Below the pieces are notes generated by a model that was not told where the DNA came from, did no database searches, and worked only from the letters and a program-made list of their open reading frames with translations. Positions 1 through 7,174 of a stretch of 23,564 bases of DNA are shown here, in pieces. The stretch spans positions 1-23,564 of the forward strand of contig JAGOBZ010000008.1 in NCBI GenBank assembly GCA_017999015.1, written 5' to 3'. A program made the translations under genes and the position numbers. Position 1 is the first letter of the stretch. Each line of letters opens with the position of its first letter. This stretch comes from Kiritimatiellia bacterium. Lineage in GTDB: Bacteria > Verrucomicrobiota > Kiritimatiellia > RFP12 > UBA1067.

Positions 1-2
1 TG

Positions 3-1622
3 GCCCTGCGCGGCGGCGTCTGCGAGGTGTCGCTGCCGGCGTTCGGCTACACGGTTCTGCGGCTGGAAAGCGCGCCGCTGCCGTCGTGTGCACGGATGTT
101 GGAAGAGGCGCTGCCGAAGCCTGCCGTTGCCTCGCGTAAGGCCGGCGCGACGCTGCGGGTCGGTCCGCTGGTGGCTGATGCCAAGACCGGGTGGGCGTGC
201 GCCTGGCGCACCGGGTGGTGGCGTGAGACGCCGTTGCGCATGGACGTGGCGCTGCCGGCCGGCTGGGGCAAGGCAGCGGCGGTTCCTGCCCGGTTGACGG
301 CTGTGGCGGACGGCGTGGACGCCGAGTACGTCTGGCAGGGGCGCACGCTTACGTTGCGGCAGCGCGAAACGGATGGGGGCGTGGACGTCCAGGCCGCGTG
401 GCCGGACGGCGGCGCGCCGGTTGAGGCGGCGCTGGTGATCGCGCTCGACGAGGCACGCGCCTGGTATGCCGATACGGCGGAAGGCCGCTTTGAGAGCCCG
501 TTCCGCGTGCGTCATCCGGGAATGGCGATGCAGGGGGTTGCCGGTCCGATCTACCGGCTGCCGCAGGGCGGGGCCGTGCTGTGGGATTCGAGTCGGCATC
601 CCTTCGGATTGGATGGTGCGCACGCCCGCGTGGGTGTGCGGCTGCCCGACGGGCGCGACCTCTCGATCACCTTTGATCCCGCGCGGCTGCCATCCTCGGT
701 ACGGCTGCTGGAGCGCGTAGGCGACCGGCACGGTTTGAACGTGGCGGTGATGTGGCGCGGCGATGCGCACGGCGCGACAGCGGGCGTGGACGAAGTGCGC
801 TTCCGGATCCGCGACGCGCGCCAGCGCGACGCGGCATGTCCAGGCAGCGGCGATCCTCGTTTGACCGCGGTCGGCGGCGGTTGGCAGTTTGAGAATGCAC
901 ACTACCGCACGCGGCTCAGCCGCACCGGCACGCTTGCCGGGCTCTGGCGGCGCGACGGCGAGGAATGGCAGGCGGTCGTGCGGACGGACGGCCTGTATAC
1001 CGACAAGGGGTTCGCGCGCGACGGCGAGCGCATGGCGCAAGAGAACGACGTGGAGGTCAGCGTGCGCCTCGAACCGGCGGAAGCCAACAGCGTGCGCCTG
1101 AGTGTCACGGGCGAGATGCGGGGCTTTGGCCGCTTTGACAAAATGGGGCACCCGGTGAGGTTCTGCAGCGTGTTCACCTTAGGTGACGGCCCTGCGTTCC
1201 GCCGCTTCACGGCGTTCCAAAGCACCACGGTGCCGGCTGCGGGCCGCGCGTTCCTTTCGCAACGCACGACGTTTGACGGGGCGGCGCGTGCGGTTTTCAG
1301 CGATGCGGCGGGCGTCATCCTGTCGCGCGAGGCGGGCAGCGGCAAGGCGCGCACCTGCGAAACGGCGAAGGCGGCAGATCCGCTGCGACTGCCCGATGAT
1401 ATCCGCATCGCGTGCGCGGGCGGCGTGACGGTTCGGCTGGCGGATCTGCGGTGGACCGGCACGCGGCCGGGCAACGTGTTCCTGCACGGCGAAGATCTGC
1501 ATCTGGCGTGGCTGGACGGCGCCTCCGGCATGGCGGGGCCAGGCGCCTGGCACGGGGTTTCGATGAGCGTGTCGTGCGGGGATGGCGTGGCTGCCGCGCA
1601 GGGCGAGGAGCCGGGCAAGTGA
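3..1622 (+). CDS. C-terminal part of a large beta-rich protein, possibly carbohydrate-active (5' end outside window)
   Basis: The frame is open from the first complete codon of the window, so the gene starts upstream and only about 539 residues are visible; a GTG at 27 is in frame but has no convincing ribosome binding site. The opening stretch (VSLPAFGYTVLRLE) resembles the closing strand of a beta-sandwich domain in many glycoside hydrolases. Around residue 290 of the visible part, ENAHYRTRLSRTGTLAGLW resembles the first strands of the galactose-mutarotase-like sandwich found in GH38 enzymes and polysaccharide lyases. There is no membrane segment and no catalytic motif I can name. The neighbouring five-gene glycan operon makes a carbohydrate role plausible, but the terminator at 1629-1659 and the convergent RRM gene separate it from that operon. 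Family assignment is uncertain; that it is a real coding region is likely from its length and protein-like composition. Confidence 0.75.
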   Translation, partial: ALRGGVCEVSLPAFGYTVLRLESAPLPSCARMLEEALPKPAVASRKAGATLRVGPLVADAKTGWACAWRTGWWRETPLRMDVALPAGWGKAAAVPARLTAVADGVDAEYVWQGRTLTLRQRETDGGVDVQAAWPDGGAPVEAALVIALDEARAWYADTAEGRFESPFRVRHPGMAMQGVAGPIYRLPQGGAVLWDSSRHPFGLDGAHARVGVRLPDGRDLSITFDPARLPSSVRLLERVGDRHGLNVAVMWRGDAHGATAGVDEVRFRIRDARQRDAACPGSGDPRLTAVGGGWQFENAHYRTRLSRTGTLAGLWRRDGEEWQAVVRTDGLYTDKGFARDGERMAQENDVEVSVRLEPAEANSVRLSVTGEMRGFGRFDKMGHPVRFCSVFTLGDGPAFRRFTAFQSTTVPAAGRAFLSQRTTFDGAARAVFSDAAGVILSREAGSGKARTCETAKAADPLRLPDDIRIACAGGVTVRLADLRWTGTRPGNVFLHGEDLHLAWLDGASGMAGPGAWHGVSMSVSCGDGVAAAQGEEPGK

Positions 1623-1628
1623 AAACAA

Positions 1629-1659
1629 AGAGGCCGGCCCCGAACAGGGGTCGGCCTCT
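1629..1659. terminator. Bidirectional hairpin terminator between convergent genes
   Basis: A 13-bp stem (1629-1641 paired with 1647-1659, one G-U pair) encloses a 5-nt loop. On the minus strand the hairpin is followed by CTTTGTTTTC, a T-rich tail, so it best serves the RRM gene. On the plus strand the tail is poor in T, but the hairpin begins 7 nt after the upstream stop codon and probably also limits that transcript. Confidence 0.7.
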
Positions 1660-1687
1660 CTGTCAAATCACATTACGCAGGCTGGGG

Positions 1688-2068
1688 CTACCAGCGGGTC
1701 TCGCGGGATTCGCGGCGATCACCGCCACGACCGCCGCCGCCACCGCCACGACCGCCGCGGAAGCCGCCGCCAGCGCCGCCACCGAAACCGCCACCGCCAC
1801 CGCCGCCGCCACGACGCTCTTCGCGCGGCTTCGGCTGCGACTCGTTCACGCGCAGCGTGCGGCCATCCAGATCCTGGCCGTTCAGGCCGTCGATCGCCGC
1901 CTGGGCTTGGGTGCGGTCAGGCATCTCGACGAAGCCGAAACCCTTGGAACGGCCCGTCATGCGGTCGGAAACGACACGCGCAGAAGCAACCTCGCCGTAC
2001 GCAGCAAACGCGCTCCGCAGGGACTCATCATTCGTCGAATAGGCAAGATTGCCAACATAGATGTCCAT
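1688..2068 (-). CDS. Glycine-rich RRM RNA-binding protein
   Basis: A 126-residue protein with one RNA recognition motif followed by an RGG/glycine tail. RNP2 (IYVGNL, residues 3-8) and RNP1 (KGFGFVEM, near residue 40) are both intact. After about residue 80 the sequence becomes Arg/Gly-rich with runs of glycine and ends in REERR- and GGDRRES-type segments. This is the layout of the cold-induced Rbp proteins of cyanobacteria and other bacteria, which bind RNA in the cytoplasm and are thought to act as RNA chaperones. The ATG at 2068 is chosen because AGAAGGA lies 7 nt upstream; an in-frame GTG-type start 27 nt further up (2095) lacks this. The gene converges on the preceding one and has a leader of several hundred bases upstream. 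Function beyond RNA binding is inferred from the family. Confidence 0.93.
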   Translation of the reverse strand: MDIYVGNLAYSTNDESLRSAFAAYGEVASARVVSDRMTGRSKGFGFVEMPDRTQAQAAIDGLNGQDLDGRTLRVNESQPKPREERRGGGGGGGGFGGGAGGGFRGGRGGGGGGRGGDRRESRETRW

Positions 2069-2443
2069 GTCTCTGTCCTTCTGTACTTCACTCACGCCAT
2101 GTTTGTTCTGTGTCTGGCGGAACCGCTTCCCATGGCCAAAAACGATTCCGTAGGCAACCCGCCTATCCTGCGCGGTTCACAAACGTAAACCTGCGACAGT
2201 CCCAAAGTGTCTGCGGTGGAATGCCGGAAGAGTCAGAAGGACGCGAGAACGCTGAACCTCAAAACAACGGGCTGGCGTCATAACGAACCTAGGCTTCTAG
2301 CCTCCACACTTCAAAAAATCACCTGTTGCCCTGTTTCAGGCAACTCCTCCATCACGACGAACCGAAACCCAGAGTCCTAGGACGTTGAAAAAATCAGCCG
2401 TTCCGCAATTGATGTCATCAGTATGAACTTTTTCATGTCGGCA
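2069..2443 (-). promoter_or_regulatory. Long non-coding leader of the RRM gene with two hairpins
   Basis: No credible gene lies here. Read on the minus strand it contains a hairpin at 2344-2325 (GTTGCC paired with GGCAAC, loop 8 nt or a bulged longer stem) followed 6 nt later by T6, and a small hairpin at 2303-2291 (AGGCT-AGA-AGCCT). The first could act as an attenuator. A long structured leader fits a cold-shock-type gene, but the regulatory role is inference. Confidence 0.35.
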
Positions 2444-2449
2444 TGTCAA
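2420..2449 (-). promoter_or_regulatory. Candidate sigma-70 promoter for the RRM gene
   Basis: On the minus strand, TTGACA (2449-2444, perfect -35) is followed after 18 nt by CATACT (2425-2420, four of six -10 bases). It lies in the AT-rich stretch 2380-2510 and would give a leader of about 345 nt. A weaker candidate (TTGAAG at 2314-2309) lies closer to the gene. The match could be chance. Confidence 0.35.
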
Positions 2450-2557
2450 TACCTCCGAAAAATATTTTTCACTATTTTTACTACCAAGAAGTGAACAACA
2501 TTAAGTGCCGGCCTGCCTGATGTCATCCGGCGCCTATACGTCTGCCGATGGCGTCCG

Positions 2558-2577
2558 GTAATCGGCTAGTGGCAGGG
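2558..2577. repeat. Left terminal inverted repeat of the MITE-like element
   Basis: This 20-bp sequence is the exact reverse complement of 2785-2804 and is immediately preceded by the 9-bp duplication TGGCGTCCG. Confidence 0.88.
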
Positions 2578-2660
2578 ATACGCGAGTCGAATGCGTGTTT
2601 GATGCGAAGCACAGTCGGGCGAGGGCGGCGGCGGGGAGACGGACGATGGGCTGCGACCGG

Positions 2661-2722
2661 TTTGTGGAGTGCGGAAGCTTGCTCCCGCTTTCCAAAGCGG
2701 CGGCAAGCCGCCGCGCTCCAAA
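2661..2722. repeat. Nested double-hairpin palindrome (REP-like core)
   Basis: Two hairpins lie side by side: 2671-2688 (GCGGAAGC/GCTCCCGC, one mismatch) and 2697-2714 (GCGGCGGC/GCCGCCGC, perfect). The whole unit is itself an imperfect palindrome, since the left arm starting TTTGTGGAG pairs with the right arm ending CTCCAAAA. Sequences of this form are, from memory, common repeats in Verrucomicrobia-like genomes and often cause spurious short gene calls. It could fold into a cruciform. The link to a known repeat family is recollection, not a search result. Confidence 0.65.
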
Positions 2723-2784
2723 ATGAGCCCGTGCTCCCGATTTCCTGCTCCCCTTTTCACCAGAAACGCATGCTCTTCGCACTC

Positions 2785-2804
2785 CCCTGCCACTAGCCGA
2801 TTAC
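2785..2804. repeat. Right terminal inverted repeat of the MITE-like element
   Basis: It is the exact inverted partner of 2558-2577 and is immediately followed by the second copy of TGGCGTCCG at 2805-2813. Confidence 0.88.
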
Positions 2805-2863
2805 TGGCGTCCGCCTTATTTGGGTTGACGGTATTTGACCAAAAAGGGTACCGTGAGCCATGT

Positions 2864-3160
2864 AGTTTTACTGTGGAAGGTGTGACGCTGGCCGAGGGAT
2901 CGGTTTACCGAGTGACGGTCAGCGGCGCGGCGAGCGACTGCCTGACCGCGACGGGGACGTTGGATCTCTCGCAGGTCGTGGTCGTGCCTGCGACGGACGC
3001 GGAGCTGACGGTGCCCACCTATGTCATTGCGCAGGCCGACGGTGGTTTTACGGGCGACAAGCCGGCGGTCAGCGGTTTCCCCGCCAAGTACAAGATCATC
3101 CGCACTGCCACGGAGGTGCGCCTCACGAGCCAGGGCGGTACGGTCATGATGCTCAAATAG
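2864..3160 (+). pseudogene. C-terminal remnant of an adhesin/autotransporter-like repeat protein
   Basis: About 98 codons, opening SFTVEGVTLAEGSVYRVTVS and ending SQGGTVMMLK, have the Thr/Val-rich beta-strand character of the C-terminal end of large surface proteins common in Kiritimatiellota-like genomes. There is no start codon with a ribosome binding site at a sensible place. The open frame runs leftward only into the mobile element, where its composition becomes that of the repeat. Removing the element does not restore a longer gene: one other frame then reads SGAYTSADGVRLIWVDGI before a stop at 2836, which hints at older decay by frameshift. A strong terminator directly follows the stop codon, as expected for a former gene end. 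Family is inferred from composition. Confidence 0.55.
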
Positions 3161-3179
3161 CATCTCGCGCGGGAACTGC

Positions 3180-3209
3180 GGGGCCGGGGCTTCCCCGGTC
3201 CCTTTTTTT
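3180..3209 (+). terminator. Intrinsic terminator before the glycan operon
   Basis: A 10-bp GC-rich stem (3180-3189 with 3193-3202, one G-U pair), a 3-nt loop and a T7 tract at 3203-3209 form a textbook Rho-independent terminator. It lies 20 nt after the remnant's stop codon and insulates the downstream operon. No clear promoter is visible in the 55 nt between it and the first operon gene. Confidence 0.9.
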
Positions 3210-3264
3210 GCCCGCAGCATGCTGAGGTGTCGTCTTGAAGTGAGAGAAATTGAGGGGGTGAGTG

Positions 3265-4272
3265 ATGAAACGCATTCAGATCGTTTTGGCAGTAGCAGGT
3301 GCGTCCGCCGGGCTTGCGTGTGCGGAGGCATTGGTTTCTTCGGAGTTTATCTGCGCTCCGTTGCCGACACCGCAGTGTCACGCATCGACCCTTGCGGAAA
3401 CCTCGGAGGGGATGGTTGCGGCGTGGTTCGGCGGCACGCGCGAGAAGCATCCGGATGTCGGTGTCTGGCTGGCGCGGCGGGAGAACGGACGGTGGCTGCC
3501 CGCGCGTGAGGTGGCCAACGGCGTGCAGCCGGACGGCACGCGGCATCCCTGCTGGAACCCGGTGCTGCATGCCGCAAAAGACGGTGCGTTGACACTGTTC
3601 TTCAAGGTCGGGCCGGACTGCACGTGGTGGTGGGGTGAACGCATGGTCTCGCGCGACAACGGGCGCACATGGTCCAAACCGGAACGGCTGCCGAACGGCA
3701 TGATCGGGCCGATCAAGAACAAGCCGCTGGCACTGCCCGACGGACGCGTGCTGTGCGGGGCCAGCACGGAGTTCGGTCCGTGGCTCGTGCATGTCGAGAC
3801 GATAGACGGCGCAGGCGCGGCGTGGTCGCGGACCGGCCACCTGCACGGACGGCACATCAACGCGATCCAGCCCAGTTTTTTGATGCATCCGCATAACCTG
3901 CTGCAGATGGTGGGGCGGACAAAAGAACGGCGGGTATTCTCGATCTTTTCCAAGGACATGGGACGGACATGGGGCGAGATGACGTTGCTGGAGGTGCCGA
4001 ATCCGAACGCGGGGACGGATGCGGTGACACTCAAGGACGGGCGGCATCTGCTGGTCTGCAACCCGGTCGAGAAGGGCCGGACTCCGCTGGCGGTGATGCT
4101 TTCCGAGGACGGGCTCCGCTGGCGAGAAGCGCTGGTCCTTGAGGACGCGCCGGCGGCAGAATTTTCGTATCCCGCCGTGATCCTGGCCGCGGACGGGCGT
4201 GTGCATGTCACCTACACCTGGAAGCGGACGAACGTCAAACATGCGGTCATTGACGCATCGCAACTGAAATAG
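3265..4272 (+). CDS. Exported sialidase-like beta-propeller (BNR/Asp-box, predicted neuraminidase family)
   Basis: A 335-residue protein with an N-terminal signal peptide (KR, then a hydrophobic stretch to about residue 20, cleavage probably after ACA). Two good Asp boxes, SRDNGRTW (129-136) and SKDMGRTW (229-236), and a degenerate third (SEDGLRW, 280-286) mark a six-bladed propeller of the BNR_2/COG4692 type. Conserved blocks include AAWFGGTREKHPDVGVW and HPCWNPVL. The arginine-bearing FRIP motif of classical sialidases is not seen, so the substrate need not be sialic acid; relatives act on other acidic or deoxy sugars. The ATG at 3265 is preferred over GTG 3262 because AGGGGG sits 6 nt upstream. 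It is the first gene of a five-gene operon, 15 nt before the next. Confidence 0.88.
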   Translation: MKRIQIVLAVAGASAGLACAEALVSSEFICAPLPTPQCHASTLAETSEGMVAAWFGGTREKHPDVGVWLARRENGRWLPAREVANGVQPDGTRHPCWNPVLHAAKDGALTLFFKVGPDCTWWWGERMVSRDNGRTWSKPERLPNGMIGPIKNKPLALPDGRVLCGASTEFGPWLVHVETIDGAGAAWSRTGHLHGRHINAIQPSFLMHPHNLLQMVGRTKERRVFSIFSKDMGRTWGEMTLLEVPNPNAGTDAVTLKDGRHLLVCNPVEKGRTPLAVMLSEDGLRWREALVLEDAPAAEFSYPAVILAADGRVHVTYTWKRTNVKHAVIDASQLK

Positions 4273-4287
4273 AGCAGGGCAACGAAA

Positions 4288-5616
4288 GTGAGTGCGGGTA
4301 TGGGCATCAGCGCGAGAGCATGGATCATGATCGGTATCGCCGCCATCGCGGCCGGCACGCGGGCGGAAACGGCGTGGCGTGTCAGACCGCTGGCCGACGA
4401 CTATGTGGTGGTGTGCGAATCGCACTCGCCCTCGAATGTGTATTGCTACACGCCGGGACTGGCCGTCGCTGCACAGGGCCGGCTGGTGGCGACCATGGAT
4501 TTCGGCGGTTCGGGTTGGAAAAAAGGAGAGCCGCGCGGGCGAATCTTTGTGTCGGACGACCGCGGCAGGAGTTGGGCGCAGCGCGCGTCGTTCCCGTTCG
4601 GCCATGCGCGTCCGTTCAGGGCGGGCGCGGCGCTGTATGTGCTCGGGCAGTCCGGGGACCTGATGGTGGTGCGGTCCGACGACAACGGTGAAACCTGGTC
4701 GGAGCCTGCCCGTTTGACCGACAAGCAACACTGGCACCAATCAGCGTGTAACGTCTGGACCGCCAACGGGTGCATCTATCTGGTCATGGAACGGCGCGTG
4801 ACGCAGGCGATCCAATCGTGGCCGGTCGGCGAACTCGCGCCGGTGCTGCTGCGCGGCAGGCTGGACGCCGACCTCACGCATCGTGAGAACTGGACGTTCG
4901 CCTCGGAATTGTCGTTTCACGACACCGTCCCGAACATCGAAAAAGATCCCGCCCTTGATTTTTTCGGTGTGCCGTTCTATGACTCCGCCTATCCGCGCGG
5001 GGCGCTGCCTGCGCCGCGCCGCAACAGCGCGCCGATCGGTTGGCTTGAAACCAATGTGATCCAGTTCACCGATCCCGGCCACTTCTGGCATGATCCCTCC
5101 GGCAAGACCTTTCATCTCTGGATGCGCGCGCACACCGGCGGCACCGGTTACGCGGCGGTCGCCAAAGTGGTGGAGCGGGCCGACGGCAGCATGGTGACCC
5201 TGCTGGAAAAAGTGCCGTCCGGCAAGACCGCGCTCTTTCTGCCATGCCCCGGCGGTCAGATGCGTTTTCATGTGCTGTACGACGAGCCGACGCGGCTCTT
5301 CTGGCTGCTCAGCACGCAGGCGACCGACTCCATGACGCGCGCGGAGCTGTTGCCGGAGGACCGCTATAATCTGCCGAATAACGAACGCCACCGTCTGCAG
5401 CTTCATTTTTCCAAGAACATGGTGGACTGGTGTTTCGCCGGACTGGTGGCCACCGGAAAGACGCCGCGCGAGGCCCGCCATTACGCCTCTATGGTGATCG
5501 ATGGCGACGACCTGCACGTGCTGTCGCGCAGCGGCGACCGTCGGGCCAAGAGCGCGCATGACGGGAATTTGATCACGTTTCATACCGTGCGGGGTTTCAG
5601 GAATCTGGTGTATTAG
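4288..5616 (+). CDS. Second exported sialidase-like/BNR beta-propeller protein
   Basis: A 442-residue protein with a signal peptide (hydrophobic segment about residues 10-22, then TRA). Asp boxes VSDDRGRSW (88-96) and RSDDNGETW (129-137) identify a BNR propeller. It is only distantly similar to the first propeller protein and is over 100 residues longer, with insertions such as ALDFFGVPFYDSAYPRGALP near residue 230. The motif GHFWHDPSGKTFHLWMRAHTGG is the type of His/Arg-containing segment that may line a sugar pocket, but catalytic residues cannot be fixed by eye. The start is uncertain between GTG 4288 and ATG 4300; neither has a strong ribosome binding site. The 15-nt gap to the preceding gene suggests cotranscription. 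Probably a periplasmic or secreted glycosidase, with substrate unknown. Confidence 0.82.
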   Translation: MSAGMGISARAWIMIGIAAIAAGTRAETAWRVRPLADDYVVVCESHSPSNVYCYTPGLAVAAQGRLVATMDFGGSGWKKGEPRGRIFVSDDRGRSWAQRASFPFGHARPFRAGAALYVLGQSGDLMVVRSDDNGETWSEPARLTDKQHWHQSACNVWTANGCIYLVMERRVTQAIQSWPVGELAPVLLRGRLDADLTHRENWTFASELSFHDTVPNIEKDPALDFFGVPFYDSAYPRGALPAPRRNSAPIGWLETNVIQFTDPGHFWHDPSGKTFHLWMRAHTGGTGYAAVAKVVERADGSMVTLLEKVPSGKTALFLPCPGGQMRFHVLYDEPTRLFWLLSTQATDSMTRAELLPEDRYNLPNNERHRLQLHFSKNMVDWCFAGLVATGKTPREARHYASMVIDGDDLHVLSRSGDRRAKSAHDGNLITFHTVRGFRNLVY

Positions 5617-5676
5617 CCTTCAGGAAAAAGGAAGCGAGCATGTTGACGAAGTGAAGGAGTCGTTGTCCGCATCGCT

Positions 5677-7173
5677 ATGAACTTACCGCTTATTGATCTT
5701 CTGGTGTTTGTGGCCTACCTGGTCGGCGTGACCGTGTTTGGCTGTTCGTTCTATTTCCGGCGCGGCGCGGCCGACGCGGCCGATGCCTTTACCTCCGGTG
5801 CCGGGCGCCTGCCGGCGTGGGCGGTGGGCATGTCGATCTTTGCGACGTTCGTCAGCAGCATCAGCTTTCTGGGGCTGCCGGCCAAGGCGTATGCCGGTAA
5901 CTGGAACGCCTTTGTTTTCAGTCTGTCGATTCCGGTGGCCTCATGGATGGCGGTGCGGTTTTTCGTGCCGCTGTACCGCAGTCTGAACAGTGCCTCAGCC
6001 TACAGTTACCTGGAGACACGCTTCGGGCCTTGGGCGCGCGTCTACGCGTCGCTCTGCTATCTGGTGACGCAGGTCGCGCGCATGGGCACGATCCTCTATC
6101 TGCTGGCGCTGCCGATGAATGCGCTGCTGGGGTGGTCGGTGCCGCTGCTGATTGTCGTGGCGGGTGTGGGCACGCTGCTCTATTGCGCGATGGGCGGCAT
6201 TCAGGCCGTCATCTGGACCGACGCTGTCCAAGGGATTGTCCTGATCGCGGGCACGCTGCTCTGCCTGGCAGTGCTGCTCATCACCATGCCGCAAGGGATC
6301 GGGCAGGCGTGGGAGGTCGCGACATCCTCCGGAAAGATGAGCCTGGGCAGCGGGGCGCTGACAGACTGGGGCAGCGAGACCTTCTGGGTTTGTCTGATCT
6401 ACGGGATTTTCATCAACATGCAGAACTATGGCATCGATCAGAACTACATCCAGCGGTATATCACGGCGCGCGACCACCGAGACGCGGTGCGTTCGACCCT
6501 GTTCGGCTCGCTGCTCTATGTGCCGGTCTCCTTTCTGTTTTTTCTGATCGGCACCGCGCTCTTCGCCTACTATCAGGCGCGACCGGATCTGCTGCCGGCT
6601 GAGATCGCGGCGCGCCCCGATCAGATCCTGCCCTTTTTCATTGTCAAAGGATTGCCGGTCGGCATTACGGGTCTCTTGATCGCCGCGATTTTCGCGGCCG
6701 GCATGAGCACGGTCTCCACCAGCCTCAACAGCGGCGCGACGATTGTGCTCGAGGATTATTTCAAACGCTTTGTGGACCCGGGGGTGCGCGGCTTGCGCGC
6801 GTTGCGCGTGTTGCAGGCGGCGACCGTGGGGCTGGCGGTGCTGGGGGCCGTCTGCGCCCTGGCGATGATGCGTGTAAAAAGCGCGCTCGATGCCTGGTGG
6901 GCGATGCAATCCATCTTCAGCGGCGGCATGCTCGGCCTGTTTCTTCTGGGGTATTTCTGCCGAAAGGCGCGGAACACCGAGGCGGCCGTCGGCGTGGTGC
7001 TGGGTGTGCTGGTGATCGCGTGGGCCAGCGTGTGGCAGAAGACGTGGCCGCTGCCTATGGCTATCCATCAAAACCTGTCGATCGTGCTGGGCACAACGGC
7101 CATTTTTTTGACCGGCTTTCTGCTGGCCGCCTTCTTTCGTACAGACAAATACAACGAAAACCAAAGGGGATGA
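5677..7173 (+). CDS. Sodium:solute symporter (SSS family)
   Basis: A 498-residue inner-membrane protein with about 13 hydrophobic segments, the usual size and topology of the SSS/SLC5 family. GAGRLPAWAVGMSIFATFVS near residues 40-60 is the typical first conserved loop and helix. AAGMSTVSTSLNSGATIVLE near residue 342 is the conserved TM8 region whose Ser/Thr pair contributes to the Na2 sodium site. It imports a small solute together with sodium. Its position between two propeller glycosidases and further exported proteins suggests the substrate is a sugar released by them, possibly an acidic sugar. The start at ATG 5677 agrees with the family N-terminus, although the nearest GGAG is too far upstream. 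It ends 1 nt before the next gene, indicating translational coupling. Confidence 0.93.
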   Translation: MNLPLIDLLVFVAYLVGVTVFGCSFYFRRGAADAADAFTSGAGRLPAWAVGMSIFATFVSSISFLGLPAKAYAGNWNAFVFSLSIPVASWMAVRFFVPLYRSLNSASAYSYLETRFGPWARVYASLCYLVTQVARMGTILYLLALPMNALLGWSVPLLIVVAGVGTLLYCAMGGIQAVIWTDAVQGIVLIAGTLLCLAVLLITMPQGIGQAWEVATSSGKMSLGSGALTDWGSETFWVCLIYGIFINMQNYGIDQNYIQRYITARDHRDAVRSTLFGSLLYVPVSFLFFLIGTALFAYYQARPDLLPAEIAARPDQILPFFIVKGLPVGITGLLIAAIFAAGMSTVSTSLNSGATIVLEDYFKRFVDPGVRGLRALRVLQAATVGLAVLGAVCALAMMRVKSALDAWWAMQSIFSGGMLGLFLLGYFCRKARNTEAAVGVVLGVLVIAWASVWQKTWPLPMAIHQNLSIVLGTTAIFLTGFLLAAFFRTDKYNENQRG

Positions 7174-7174
7174 C

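Larger units (their letters stand above)
2549..2813. mobile_element. MITE-like non-autonomous transposable element with 9-bp target duplication
   Basis: The element spans 2558-2804 (247 bp). Its ends are perfect 20-bp inverted repeats, GTAATCGGCTAGTGGCAGGG at 2558-2577 and its reverse complement at 2785-2804, with weaker similarity continuing about 25 bp further inward. The 9-bp sequence TGGCGTCCG directly abuts both ends (2549-2557 and 2805-2813), which is the expected mark of transposition. It encodes no transposase; the open frames inside are short and low-complexity. A nested palindrome sits in the centre (2661-2722). A 9-bp duplication is seen with several IS families, so the parent transposase cannot be named from this alone. 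Confidence 0.85.

Noticed and set aside
1412..2283. Plus-strand open frames spanning the RRM gene
   Set aside because: They are Ala/Thr- or Arg/His-rich complements of the glycine tail; the minus strand has intact RNP motifs and a good ribosome binding site.
2534..2796. Short open frames on both strands in the mobile element
   Set aside because: They are translations of the palindromic repeat, with no start signal and no similarity to a transposase.
2825..2853. TTGACG as a -35 box after the mobile element
   Set aside because: The sequence 17 nt downstream is GTACCG, with no usable -10, and the following frame appears to be a gene remnant.
3019..4740. A 573-codon open frame on the minus strand
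   Set aside because: It lies antisense to the two propeller genes, is rich in Arg/His/Pro, and has no recognisable domain; long antisense frames are expected at this GC content.
3265..5616. Classical sialic acid catabolism locus
   Set aside because: There are no nanA, nanK or nanE genes, and the FRIP motif is absent from both propellers, so a sialic-acid-specific role is not supported.
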